From Bog-473 sp036502025 (GTDB lineage: Bacteria > Actinomycetota > Acidimicrobiia > Acidimicrobiales > RAAP-2), in assembly GCA_036502025.1 (NCBI GenBank), contig DASXZJ010000073.1:1-20936 (forward strand): a stretch of DNA of 20,936 nt, in the 5' to 3' direction. Within the stretch, counting starts at the first letter, position 1; every line of letters begins with the position of its first letter. Shown piece by piece: positions 11,987-18,990 of the stretch. The position numbers were made by a program, and so were the translations under genes. A model generated the notes under the pieces. That model saw nothing but the letters and a program-made list of their open reading frames with translations, ran no database searches and was not told the origin of the DNA.

Positions 11987-13279
11987 ATGGGTGACCTCGG
12001 GTTCTGGGCCCTGGCCCAGGAGGATCCTGACTACCTGGCTCTCGTGACCCCCGAAGGCGATGAGGTTCGCGGCGGCGAGCTCCTGGCCCACTCCAACCAG
12101 CTCGTCCATGCCCTGCGGGCCCAAGGGGTCCAGCCGGGCGATGTGGTGGCCACCCTCCTCCCCAACGGCACCGAGATGATCGAGATCTACCTGGCCACCA
12201 TGGAGGCAGGCCTGTACCTGGTACCCATCAACCACCATCTGGTGGCGGCGGAAGTCGCTTACATCCTGCGGGACTCCGGCGCCAAGATCTTCGTGGGCCA
12301 CGAGCGCTTCGCCGAGGCGTCCATCGCGGCGGCCGACGAGGTGGACCTCCCTGAGCCCGGCCGGTGGGCCGTGGGTGACGTCAAGGGGTTCGCCTCCTAC
12401 GCCGCCGTGCGCGACGCCCAACCGACGACGCTGCCTGAGGATCGCACCATCGGCGATGTTATGAACTACACCTCGGGCACCACCGGGAACCCCAAGGGCA
12501 TCTTTCGCAAACTCCAGGGCGTGACGCCCGAGCAAGCTGCGCTCGGGCTGTCGGGGATCCTGTTCCTCTTCTCCGTACAGCCCCAGGACGACAACGTCCA
12601 CATCATCGGCTCGCCGCTCTACCACACGGCCGTGCTGCGCTTCGGGAGCGCATCGCTGCACCTCGGCCACACCGTGGTCCTGATGGACAAGTGGTCGCCC
12701 GAGGAAATGCTGCGCCTCATCGAGCAGCACCGGGTCACGACCTCGCACATGGTGCCGACCCAGTTCCACCGCCTGCTCGCCCTGCCCCAAGAGGTGCGGG
12801 ACAAGTACGACGTGTCCTCGCTGCGGCACATGATCCACGCCGCCGCCCCCTGCCCGATCGACGTCAAGCACAAGATGATCGCCTGGTGGGGCAACGCGGT
12901 CGACGAGTACTACGCCGCCAGCGAGGGTGGCGGCACCCTGGTCACCGCCGAGGAGTGGCTGGCCAAGCCGGGGACAGTGGGTAAGGCCTGGCCCATCTCG
13001 GAGATCGCCATCTTCGACGACGACGACAACCGCATCACCGAGCCCAACGTGGTCGGCACCGTCTACATGGGCATGCAGGGGCTGACGTTCGAGTACCACG
13101 GCGACAAGGAGAAGACCGCCAAGAATCGCATCGGCAACTTCTTCACTGTGGGCGACGTCGGGTTACTCGACGAGGACGGCTACCTCTTCCTGCGCGACCG
13201 CAAGATCGACATGATCATCTCGGGTGGCGCCAACATCTACCCGGCCGAGATCGAGAACGTCCTGCTCTCCCACCCCTAG
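11987..13279 (+). CDS. Acyl-CoA synthetase (FadD-type), N-terminal part ended by an in-frame TAG
   Basis: AMP-forming ligases of this family activate fatty or steroid acids with CoA. From ATG 11987, with AAAGGAG nine bases upstream, the frame gives 430 residues. It has the P-loop YTSGTTGNPKG (161-171), GSPLYHTAVL, the EYYAASEGGG adenine-site region (308-316), the VGD ribose Asp at 388-390, and the hinge and A8 region LRDRKIDMIISGGANIYPAEIE (402-423). It stops at TAG 13277-13279 directly after LLSHP. The same frame continues with VGDAAVFGIP, exactly what should follow, so one base change (AAG, GAG or CAG to TAG) split the gene. Without the C-terminal lysine domain the product should not complete adenylation. 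The GLYLVPINHHL segment resembles FadD4-like enzymes. A KstR-type site lies upstream. Confidence 0.82.
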   Translation: MGDLGFWALAQEDPDYLALVTPEGDEVRGGELLAHSNQLVHALRAQGVQPGDVVATLLPNGTEMIEIYLATMEAGLYLVPINHHLVAAEVAYILRDSGAKIFVGHERFAEASIAAADEVDLPEPGRWAVGDVKGFASYAAVRDAQPTTLPEDRTIGDVMNYTSGTTGNPKGIFRKLQGVTPEQAALGLSGILFLFSVQPQDDNVHIIGSPLYHTAVLRFGSASLHLGHTVVLMDKWSPEEMLRLIEQHRVTTSHMVPTQFHRLLALPQEVRDKYDVSSLRHMIHAAAPCPIDVKHKMIAWWGNAVDEYYAASEGGGTLVTAEEWLAKPGTVGKAWPISEIAIFDDDDNRITEPNVVGTVYMGMQGLTFEYHGDKEKTAKNRIGNFFTVGDVGLLDEDGYLFLRDRKIDMIISGGANIYPAEIENVLLSHP

Positions 13280-13540
13280 GTGGGCGACGCCGCCGTCTTC
13301 GGCATCCCCCACGACGATTGGGGCGAGGAGGTCAAGGCAGTGATCGAGCCGGCCGAAGGGATCGAGGGGAACGACGACCTGGCCGCCGAGATCATGGCCT
13401 TCTGCGCCGACAAGCTGGCCAAGTTCAAGACGCCCAAGTCCATCGACTTCACCAACGAGTTGCCCCGCGATCCCAACGGCAAGCTCTACAAGCGCAAGCT
13501 GCGCGACCCCTACTGGGAGGGCGTGCAGCGCGCGCTCTGA
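13280..13540 (+). CDS. Acyl-CoA synthetase, detached C-terminal lysine domain
   Basis: This 86-codon piece continues the preceding frame directly after the TAG and could begin at the adjoining GTG (CCCTAGGTG), although there is no ribosome binding site. It contains the rest of the AMP-binding C-terminal domain: VFGIPHDDWGEEVKAVIEP, FCADKLAKFKTPKSIDF, and ELPRDPNGKLYKRKLRD with the catalytic lysine in PNGK. Read through the TAG, the whole protein would be 517 residues, the normal family length. Options are a true nonsense mutation, termination-reinitiation giving a two-piece enzyme, or an error in the sequence. It converges on the VOC gene with a 6-bp gap. Confidence 0.72.
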   Translation: MGDAAVFGIPHDDWGEEVKAVIEPAEGIEGNDDLAAEIMAFCADKLAKFKTPKSIDFTNELPRDPNGKLYKRKLRDPYWEGVQRAL

Positions 13541-13546
13541 GCGCCC

Positions 13547-13897
13547 CTACCCGTTGGCGGCGACGCCGACCTTGTGTCCCTGGGCGTCGGCGAATACACC
13601 GAAGCTCGTGCCCGGAACGTGCTGCGCGGGCTGGATGATGGTGCCGCCCAGCTGCTCGGCCCTCTTGAGCGTGGCCTCGACGTCTTCGACGCCGACAAAG
13701 AACAGGACCTCGTCGTCGGGACCCTGGCGGGGACTGATGGCCACGTAGGTGCCACCCTCGACGCCGGTGTCGATGAAGGTGTAGCCCGGGAAGCCGCCCT
13801 CTGACGCCACCTTCCAGTCGAACAGGTCGGCATAGAACTTTCGGGTGGCGTCGGGGTCCTCGGAACGGATCTCAGCGTGGATCACTGGGTGGGGCAT
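13547..13897 (-). CDS. VOC (glyoxalase/bleomycin-resistance fold) family protein
   Basis: The 116-residue protein is one VOC module pair. HAEIRSEDPDATRKFYADLF (7-26), the strand with GGTYVAI, VLFFVGVEDVEATLKRAEQLGGTII and GTSFGVFADAQGHKVGVA follow the standard beta-alpha-beta-beta-beta order. Family members include glyoxalases, dioxygenases, epimerases and resistance proteins; nothing here fixes the activity. ATG 13897 is chosen because AAGGAG (13905-13910) lies 7 nt upstream and conservation begins there. The longer reading to 14149 crosses the divergent reductase gene. It is convergent with the broken acyl-CoA synthetase. Confidence 0.83.
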   Translation of the reverse strand: MPHPVIHAEIRSEDPDATRKFYADLFDWKVASEGGFPGYTFIDTGVEGGTYVAISPRQGPDDEVLFFVGVEDVEATLKRAEQLGGTIIQPAQHVPGTSFGVFADAQGHKVGVAANG

Positions 13898-13920
13898 GAG
13901 GAGTCTCCTTCGGGTGATGG

Positions 13921-13935
13921 GCTGCGACCTGCAGC
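13921..13935. repeat. Inverted repeat in the VOC/aldo-keto reductase divergent region
   Basis: GCTGC-GACCT-GCAGC is a perfect 5-bp inverted repeat 24 bp upstream of the VOC start. It could be an operator; it is short enough to be chance. Confidence 0.25.
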
Positions 13936-14046
13936 ATGGAGACGACGAACAGACATCCCGAAATCGACACGGCGGGGCGACGAGACGCCTGAGTGGATCT
14001 TCAATCGCATGCACGGGACCAGCTGATCGCACGGCATCCTGGAGTG

Positions 14047-14898
14047 GTGACCAACCCTTCGACTTCAGTCCTCCTCGGCCGCCGGCCGGTGCGGCGCATC
14101 GGCTTCGGCGCCATGCAACTCCCTGGCCCAGGCGTCTTTGGTCCACCAAAGGATCACGATGTGGCCCTGCAGATCCTGCGCCGCGCCGTCGAGGCCGGGG
14201 TGAACCACATCGATACGGCGCAGTTCTACGGGCCCGACGTGGCCAACGACCTCATCCGCCAGGCGCTGCATCCATACCCCGAGGACCTGGTCCTGGTCTC
14301 GAAGGTGGGCGCGGCCCGCAACCCCGATGGGCACTGGCTCCCGGCCCAGACGCCGGACGAGCTCCGGGCCGGGGTGGAGGCCAACCTGGCTTCCCTCGAA
14401 GTGGACCAGGTCCCAGTGGTGAACCTGCGCCGGCACCCCGAATCCGCCGTCCCCTTCACAGAGCAGCTGGGCGCCATGATCGCCCTACGCGATGAGGGAT
14501 TGATCGGCGCCATCGGCCTGAGCAACGCGACCCTCGAGGAGTACCGGACGGCCCGGGCCCAGGTGGAGGTGGCCTGCGTCCAGAACTCCTACAGCCTGGC
14601 CGACCGCTCGGGGCAGGACGTCTTCGACGCCTGCCGCGACGACGGCGTCCCCTACGTACCGTTCTTCCCGCTCGGCTCCGCGTTCAACCCCGAGAACCCG
14701 GTGCTCAACCATCCCGTGGTCGTGGACAGCTCGGCACGGCTCGGCGTCACGCCGGCTCAGGTGGCCCTGGCCTGGCTGTTGCACATCGCCCCGACCGTGT
14801 TGTTGATCCCCGGTACGTCGAGCCTGACCCACCTCGAAGAGAACCTCGCCGTCGGGGACATCACCCTCGATGCCGCCACCCTTGACGCTCTGAGCTGA
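14047..14898 (+). CDS. Aldo/keto reductase
   Basis: From GTG 14047 the product is 283 residues. It shows the AKR catalytic tetrad: Asp56 in HIDTAQ, Tyr61 in FYG, Lys86 in VSKVG and His130 in LRRH. The C-terminal NADPH-site region has QVALAWLLHIAPTVLLIPGTSS followed by HLEENL. It should reduce aldehydes or ketones with NADPH; the substrate is unknown. The start is uncertain. GTG 14044 is adjacent and GTG 13993 would add 18 residues without conservation; none has a strong ribosome binding site. It is divergent from the VOC gene and convergent with the next alpha/beta hydrolase, with 39 bp between stops. Confidence 0.83.
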   Translation: MTNPSTSVLLGRRPVRRIGFGAMQLPGPGVFGPPKDHDVALQILRRAVEAGVNHIDTAQFYGPDVANDLIRQALHPYPEDLVLVSKVGAARNPDGHWLPAQTPDELRAGVEANLASLEVDQVPVVNLRRHPESAVPFTEQLGAMIALRDEGLIGAIGLSNATLEEYRTARAQVEVACVQNSYSLADRSGQDVFDACRDDGVPYVPFFPLGSAFNPENPVLNHPVVVDSSARLGVTPAQVALAWLLHIAPTVLLIPGTSSLTHLEENLAVGDITLDAATLDALS

Positions 14899-14937
14899 CC
14901 GCCGAGGGTTTGCCGCAGCCGCGTGCCGTCGGGTGAA

Positions 14938-15744
14938 TCAGACCAAGGTGCGGTGGAGTACGGCGGCAAAATCCTCTGGCTCGGTAACGAAGCCAGCGTG
15001 GCCCCCGGGGAACTCGATCAGCGGGTTGCCCAGGCGCTCGGCCAGCGCGGCCGCCGTGCGCTGGGCGAACTCGCCCTTGGAGGCGGCTCCCCCGGCGACC
15101 ATCACCCGGGTCGGCGCCGCCTGCAGCGCGGAGAAGTCGGGCTGGTACAGGGCGATGGGCAGGAGGCCATGACCGAAGAAGCGCTCGCTCGACGCCATCG
15201 CCTCGGCCGACGGCGGCGGCGGATCGGCACCGTCCTGCGGGCGCATGTTCATGCCGGTGAAGGAAGCGAAACTCGCCCAGGCGGCGCTGATGCCGCGGTC
15301 GCGGTACGTGTCGTACATCTCGTGCATTCCCGCGCGCGCTTCCTCGGCCTCGGGCAGGAGCAGGGCAACCGGTGGCTCGTGAGCCACGAGGGTTTCAACG
15401 TGGTCCGGGTAGCGAGCGACCAGTGCCAGACCTGTGACCGCGCCTCCACTGCTGCCGAAGACGTGCGCGGGCACCTGGCCGACCGCCTCCAGCACGCGGC
15501 GAACGTCGTCGGCCAGGAGGTCCGGCTCGGCGTCCTGGTCGGGGTCCTCGATCGTGCTGCGGGCGAAGCCTCTCGGGTCATAGGTCACCACCGTGTAGGA
15601 ATCGGCGAGCAGTGGCGCGATGGTGGCAAACCCCGCCGCGTCCATGGGGTGGCCGACCAGCATGAGCACAGGGCCCGAACCTTGCACGTCGTAGTGCAAA
15701 CGGGCGCCGGGAACGTCCAACGTGTGGCTCGTAGGTGGCGACAT
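14938..15744 (-). CDS. Alpha/beta hydrolase (serine type)
   Basis: The 268-residue protein has a serine alpha/beta hydrolase layout. VGHPMDAAGF (30-39) is the oxyanion loop, YDPRGFARS (55-63) follows strand 4, and the nucleophile elbow GSSGG (97-101) places Ser99. GGHAGF near the C-terminus carries the catalytic His. It resembles the many actinobacterial esterases and lactonases of this fold; no substrate can be assigned. ATG 15744 begins the conserved part, and GAGGAG lies about 10 nt upstream of it. The GTG at 15774 would add ten residues. The 115 bp upstream to the thioesterase stop hold no other gene. Confidence 0.83.
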   Translation of the reverse strand: MSPPTSHTLDVPGARLHYDVQGSGPVLMLVGHPMDAAGFATIAPLLADSYTVVTYDPRGFARSTIEDPDQDAEPDLLADDVRRVLEAVGQVPAHVFGSSGGAVTGLALVARYPDHVETLVAHEPPVALLLPEAEEARAGMHEMYDTYRDRGISAAWASFASFTGMNMRPQDGADPPPPSAEAMASSERFFGHGLLPIALYQPDFSALQAAPTRVMVAGGAASKGEFAQRTAAALAERLGNPLIEFPGGHAGFVTEPEDFAAVLHRTLV

Positions 15745-15859
15745 CTCCACATCACTCCTCGGTTGGGGGTTCACGCCATCCTGTCAGGGGTTGTCCCCAT
15801 TGTTCCGGCCTTGGGTCGGCCCCGAGTTAAGGCCACCGCCGTCTCACCCTTTGGCCGAC

Positions 15860-16576
15860 TTAGGTCGGGTTGACGGCCCGCTGCGCGATGAGGTCGATGA
15901 ATTCCGGGTCGACCACCGGGTCGGCGGCCTCCCGGGCGTTGGTCGTCACGATGTCGAGCATCCGTCCAGGCTCCATGGAGATGAAGATCCCGTCCGCTTC
16001 GGCGGTGAGCTCGCCCTCGTGGTAGATGCCGCCCCAGGCGAATACCTTGCGGCGTTCCGATCCGGTGTAGCGGGCCACCAGGTCCAGCGGTGCCAGGAGC
16101 GGAGTGGTCTTGCGGTAGCGGACCGTAAGGGTGCCGGTCATGCCCGCCTTGTCGGTGATGATGCAGGCCGCCCCGAGCAGCTCGTCGAAGAGCTCGGCAA
16201 TGACGCCGCCGTGCACGCAGGTGGGCGGGCCCTCGTAGGGGTAGCCGAAGGTGACGCGTCCGCGGATCTCACGCAGCCCGCTCTCGCCCTCGACCGCCCA
16301 CACATGGACCGGCGGGGCGACCGGATTGGCATGCCCGATGACCGGGCTGGTGGGGAACAGCTGGCGCGGATCGAGGCCGGGCGTGGGTTGACGGCGTGGA
16401 CGTTTGCGATCCTCCGCCTTGGCCTCGAGAGTGCCCGCCACCGTCTCGAGCGTCTCGGCGGCTGCGTTGAGGGCGTCGTCCGAGATCGGCCGTCCCACCG
16501 CCACTCCGCTGATGCGCCGGACGGCCTCGGCGAGCCGGACGAGGGCCTCATCGCCCGCGGGGGCCTGATTGCTCAC
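15860..16576 (-). CDS. PaaI-type hot-dog thioesterase
   Basis: The 238-residue protein starts at GTG 16576, which overlaps the stop of the enoyl-CoA hydratase (GTGA), so translation is coupled. The C-terminal two-thirds is one hot-dog domain with TCVHGGVIAELFDELLG (119-135), the HGG plus acidic helix typical of PaaI-like acyl-CoA thioesterases, followed by TGTLTVRYRKTTPL. The N-terminal 80 residues are helical and charged and lie outside the domain. The longer frame reaching 17038 is only a shadow of the hydratase. It probably hydrolyses an acyl-CoA made or used by the thiolase/hydratase operon, perhaps to recover CoA. Confidence 0.84.
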   Translation of the reverse strand: MSNQAPAGDEALVRLAEAVRRISGVAVGRPISDDALNAAAETLETVAGTLEAKAEDRKRPRRQPTPGLDPRQLFPTSPVIGHANPVAPPVHVWAVEGESGLREIRGRVTFGYPYEGPPTCVHGGVIAELFDELLGAACIITDKAGMTGTLTVRYRKTTPLLAPLDLVARYTGSERRKVFAWGGIYHEGELTAEADGIFISMEPGRMLDIVTTNAREAADPVVDPEFIDLIAQRAVNPT

Positions 16577-17367
16577 TCGCGGCTGAAGTTGGCCGGGCGC
16601 TTCTCGGCGAACGCCTTCTGCCCCTCGGCGGCGTCCTTGGTGGCGAAGATGGGCCACCCGAGCTCGAGCTCGCGGGCCAGGCCGGCGACCTCGGACATCC
16701 CCTCGGTCTCCCGCACCGACTGCATGATCGCCTCGACGGCCAAGGGACCGTTCTGGGCGATCACCCCGGCGATCTCGAGCGCCCGCCGCAGCGCCGTGCC
16801 GTCGGGCACGACGTGCCCGATGAGGCCGATGCGCAGCGCTTCGTCGGCCGGCACCTCTCGGGCGGTCAGCAGGAGCTCCATAGCCACCGTGTAGGGGATC
16901 TGCCGGCGCAGCCGCACCGTCGACCCTCCGAGCGGGAACAGGCCCCGCTTGGCTTCGAAGACGCCGAACACGGCGCTCTCGCCCGCCACCCGGATGTGGG
17001 TGGCCTGGAGGATCTCGGTCCCGCCCGCCACGGCCCACCCCTCGACGGCGGCGATGAGTGGCTTCGTCACGTCGTAGTGGCGCAGGAGGGCCTTCCAGTG
17101 CAGGTCCGGGTCGGCCGTCATGCGGGGGCGGTACTTCTCGGCGCTGGCGTCCCCCATGGCTTTGAGGTCCATGCCGGCGCAGAACGTCCCCCCCGCCCCG
17201 GTGAGGATGGCGCAGCGGATGTCGTCGTTGCTGTTGATCTCCTCCCAGGCGTCGGCCATGCCCACCAGCATCGGCAGGCTGAGGGCGTTCTTCGCCTCGG
17301 GACGGTTCATCGTCACGATGGCCGTCGCGCCGTCGCGCTCGTACGTCAGGTGCTCGGTTGATTCCAC
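16573..17367 (-). CDS. echA19: Enoyl-CoA hydratase, EchA19-like
   Basis: The 264-residue crotonase-fold protein hydrates trans-2-enoyl-CoA. CAGMDLKAM (63-71) and EGWAVAGGTEIL (109-120) form the oxyanion hole, with catalytic Glu118, and FGVFEAKRGLFPLGGS (134-149) gives Glu138. The arrangement ILTGAGGTFCAGMDLK, GTEILQ.T.IRVAGES and LIGHVVPDG closely recalls M. tuberculosis EchA19, a KstR-controlled steroid enoyl-CoA hydratase, compared from memory. The GTG start at 17367 is fixed by AGGAGG at 17373-17378, five bases upstream. It lies 75 bp after the thiolase and 4 bp into the thioesterase, so the three probably form one operon for side-chain beta-oxidation. Confidence 0.88.
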   Translation of the reverse strand: MESTEHLTYERDGATAIVTMNRPEAKNALSLPMLVGMADAWEEINSNDDIRCAILTGAGGTFCAGMDLKAMGDASAEKYRPRMTADPDLHWKALLRHYDVTKPLIAAVEGWAVAGGTEILQATHIRVAGESAVFGVFEAKRGLFPLGGSTVRLRRQIPYTVAMELLLTAREVPADEALRIGLIGHVVPDGTALRRALEIAGVIAQNGPLAVEAIMQSVRETEGMSEVAGLARELELGWPIFATKDAAEGQKAFAEKRPANFSRE

Positions 17368-17442
17368 GTTCCCCTCCTGGTGCGGGCTGAAGCTACTGGC
17401 TGAGCTGAATCTGCGGGTGCGGGCGCTAGGTCGATCGGTCGA

Positions 17443-18615
17443 TCAGAGCCGCTCGATGATGGTGCCCGTGGCCAGCGCGCCGCCGCAGCACATGGAGACC
17501 AACCCGAACTGGGCGTCGCGGCGCTCGAGCTCGTGCAGGATCGTCGTGATGAGCCGGCTGCCGGTGGCCCCGACGGGGTGACCCAGCGCGATGGCACCGC
17601 CGTTGACGTTGACCTTGTCCATGTCGGCGTTGTGCACCTTGGCCCAGCTCATGACCACTGAGGCGAACGCCTCGTTCACCTCGAAGAGGTCGATGTCGGC
17701 CATGGTCATGCCGGCCTTCTCCAGCACCTTGGCGGTAGCGGAGATGGGGCCGTCGAGGTGGTAGTAGGGATCGGAGCCCACCAGCACCTGGGCCACCACG
17801 CGGGCCCGGGGCGTGAATCCCTCCGCCTTGGCCTTGTCTTCGGACATCCACAGGACCGCCGCGGCGCCGTCGGAGATCTGCGAGGAGTTGCCGGCGTGGT
17901 GCATGCCGTCGGGCAGCACCGGCTTGAGCTTGGCCAGCCCTTCCGCGGTGGTCTCGCGGGGGCCCTGGTCCTTGCTGATCACCAGCTTCTCGCCCGAGTG
18001 CTCGCCCCGGGGGCCCTCTTCACCGACGATGGGCGCCTCGACGGACACGATCTCGCGGCCGAAACGGTCCTCGGCCACGGCGACGCCCGCCTTCTTCTGG
18101 GACTCGAGCCCCAGCCAGTCCACATCCTCACGGGTGATGCCGTACTTCTGGGCGATCCGTTCGGCCGCCGTGAACTGGTCGGGCATGTCGTAGGGCAGGT
18201 CCTCGGGGATGGCCCGGCCCACGCCGGCGGCCGCGTTGGCGCCCAGCGGCACCCGGCTCATGGCCTCGATACCGCAGGCGATGCCCACATCGATGGCGCC
18301 GGCAGCGATCAGGTTGTTGACGAAGTGGTTGGCCTGCTGGGACGAGCCGCACTGGCAGTCGATCGTGGTGGCGGCCACCTCGTAGGGCAAACCGGCCAGC
18401 AGCCAGGAGGTACGGGTCACGTTGAAGCCCTGCTCGCCGGCCTGGGTCACGCAGCCCCCGACCACCTGCTCGACGAGGCCCGGGTCGATGCCCGCCCGCT
18501 TGACCACTTCCACCTGGGCCGCGCCCAGGATGTCAGGCGGTCGCAGACCCGAGAGCCACCCGTTGCGCTTGCCGATGGGCGTTCGGACTGCCTCGACGAT
18601 GACCGGAGTGCCCAT
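17443..18615 (-). CDS. fadA5: Steroid-type acetyl-CoA acetyltransferase, FadA5-like thiolase
   Basis: The 390-residue thiolase cleaves 3-ketoacyl-CoA to acetyl-CoA plus a shortened acyl-CoA. The active site is Cys89 in DCQCGS, His346 in ALGHPVG and Cys376 in SMCCGG, with VNEAF at 313-317. The start PVIVEAVRTPIGKRNGW, the GGCVTQAGEQ loop, CGIEAMSRV, GNSSQISDGAAAVLWM and SDPYYHLDGP closely follow M. tuberculosis FadA5, which removes acetyl-CoA from the cholesterol side chain, compared from memory. ATG 18615 has GAAGGGA eight bases upstream. A KstR-type operator lies 67 bp upstream with a TATGTT -10 box touching it. A general beta-oxidation thiolase is the alternative. Confidence 0.9.
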   Translation of the reverse strand: MGTPVIVEAVRTPIGKRNGWLSGLRPPDILGAAQVEVVKRAGIDPGLVEQVVGGCVTQAGEQGFNVTRTSWLLAGLPYEVAATTIDCQCGSSQQANHFVNNLIAAGAIDVGIACGIEAMSRVPLGANAAAGVGRAIPEDLPYDMPDQFTAAERIAQKYGITREDVDWLGLESQKKAGVAVAEDRFGREIVSVEAPIVGEEGPRGEHSGEKLVISKDQGPRETTAEGLAKLKPVLPDGMHHAGNSSQISDGAAAVLWMSEDKAKAEGFTPRARVVAQVLVGSDPYYHLDGPISATAKVLEKAGMTMADIDLFEVNEAFASVVMSWAKVHNADMDKVNVNGGAIALGHPVGATGSRLITTILHELERRDAQFGLVSMCCGGALATGTIIERL

Positions 18616-18682
18616 GATGGATGTCCCTTCCGTTGCCTGTGCCGACCCGCGGCCGGTCGCCCCCACTGGAGCGTGCCGAACA

Positions 18683-18696
18683 TAGAACCTGTTCTA
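18683..18696. promoter_or_regulatory. KstR-type operator upstream of the thiolase operon
   Basis: TAGAACCTGTTCTA fits TNNAACNNGTTNNA and differs from the site at 11895 only in the central two bases and their symmetry. On the minus strand TATGTT (18684-18679) overlaps it as a likely -10 box, so a bound repressor would block the thiolase promoter. Confidence 0.75.
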
Positions 18697-18741
18697 AGAA
18701 TATCACCCGGCCCACGACGGTTGTCCGGGCCCCGCCAGCGC

Positions 18742-18786
18742 CAATTCCACTACCGCGAGCAATTTTCACTCTCCCGAGCAATTCAC
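18742..18786 (+). repeat. Three phased CAATT-CAC repeats
   Basis: CAATTCCAC (18742), CAATTTTCAC (18760) and CAATTCAC (18779) recur every 18-19 bp. The last two are extended to CGAGCAATT. The spacing is near two helical turns, as in regulator-binding arrays, and TATGAT follows 12 bp later. Confidence 0.4.
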
Positions 18787-18856
18787 GTTCACCCTGGATA
18801 TGATCGCAGCCGGCATGCAAGGTTCGGCTCAATACATCGATGTCCGGAAGGCGATT

Positions 18857-18870
18857 GGCGACTCCTCGCC
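18857..18870 (+). repeat. Hairpin in the beta-helix gene leader
   Basis: GGCGA-CTCC-TCGCC forms a perfect 5-bp stem with a 4-nt loop, within the probable untranslated leader. Confidence 0.35.
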
Positions 18871-18941
18871 GGCCCATCCGGGGGAATCGTCATCCGGGCA
18901 CTGTGGCCGACCAAATCCATGATGCAAACCACCTCCTGAGA

Positions 18942-18955
18942 CGCGCCCAGGCGCG
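18942..18955 (+). repeat. GC-rich hairpin near the beta-helix gene start
   Basis: CGCGC-CCAG-GCGCG is a perfect 5-bp stem. It is nested in a possible outer pairing of CCTCC (18932-18936) with GGAGG (18963-18967). No T-run follows, so it is not a typical terminator. Confidence 0.4.
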
Positions 18956-18990
18956 CCCCACGGGAGGGGCCCGAAGAAAGCAGGCGGTTG

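Larger units (their letters stand above)
18616..18990. other. 375-bp non-coding control region between the thiolase and beta-helix genes
   Basis: This gap holds the thiolase promoter and KstR-type site on its left. In the middle are three CAATT...CAC repeats and a TATGAT box (18799-18804, plus strand). To the right is a roughly 180-nt potential 5' leader with hairpins at 18857-18870 and 18942-18955 and a repeated CATCCGGG (18875, 18891). No convincing gene lies in it; the plus-strand frame across it is a shadow of the thiolase. Confidence 0.6.

Noticed and set aside
11906..13099. 397-codon minus-strand open frame
   Set aside because: It is antisense to the acyl-CoA synthetase, whose frame carries all family motifs; this frame has none.
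15722..16894. 390-codon plus-strand open frame
   Set aside because: It is antisense to the thioesterase and enoyl-CoA hydratase and has shadow-type composition.
17758..18939. 393-codon plus-strand open frame crossing into the intergenic region
   Set aside because: Two-thirds is antisense to the FadA5-like thiolase; the remainder crosses the KstR-type site and promoter region and shows no domain.
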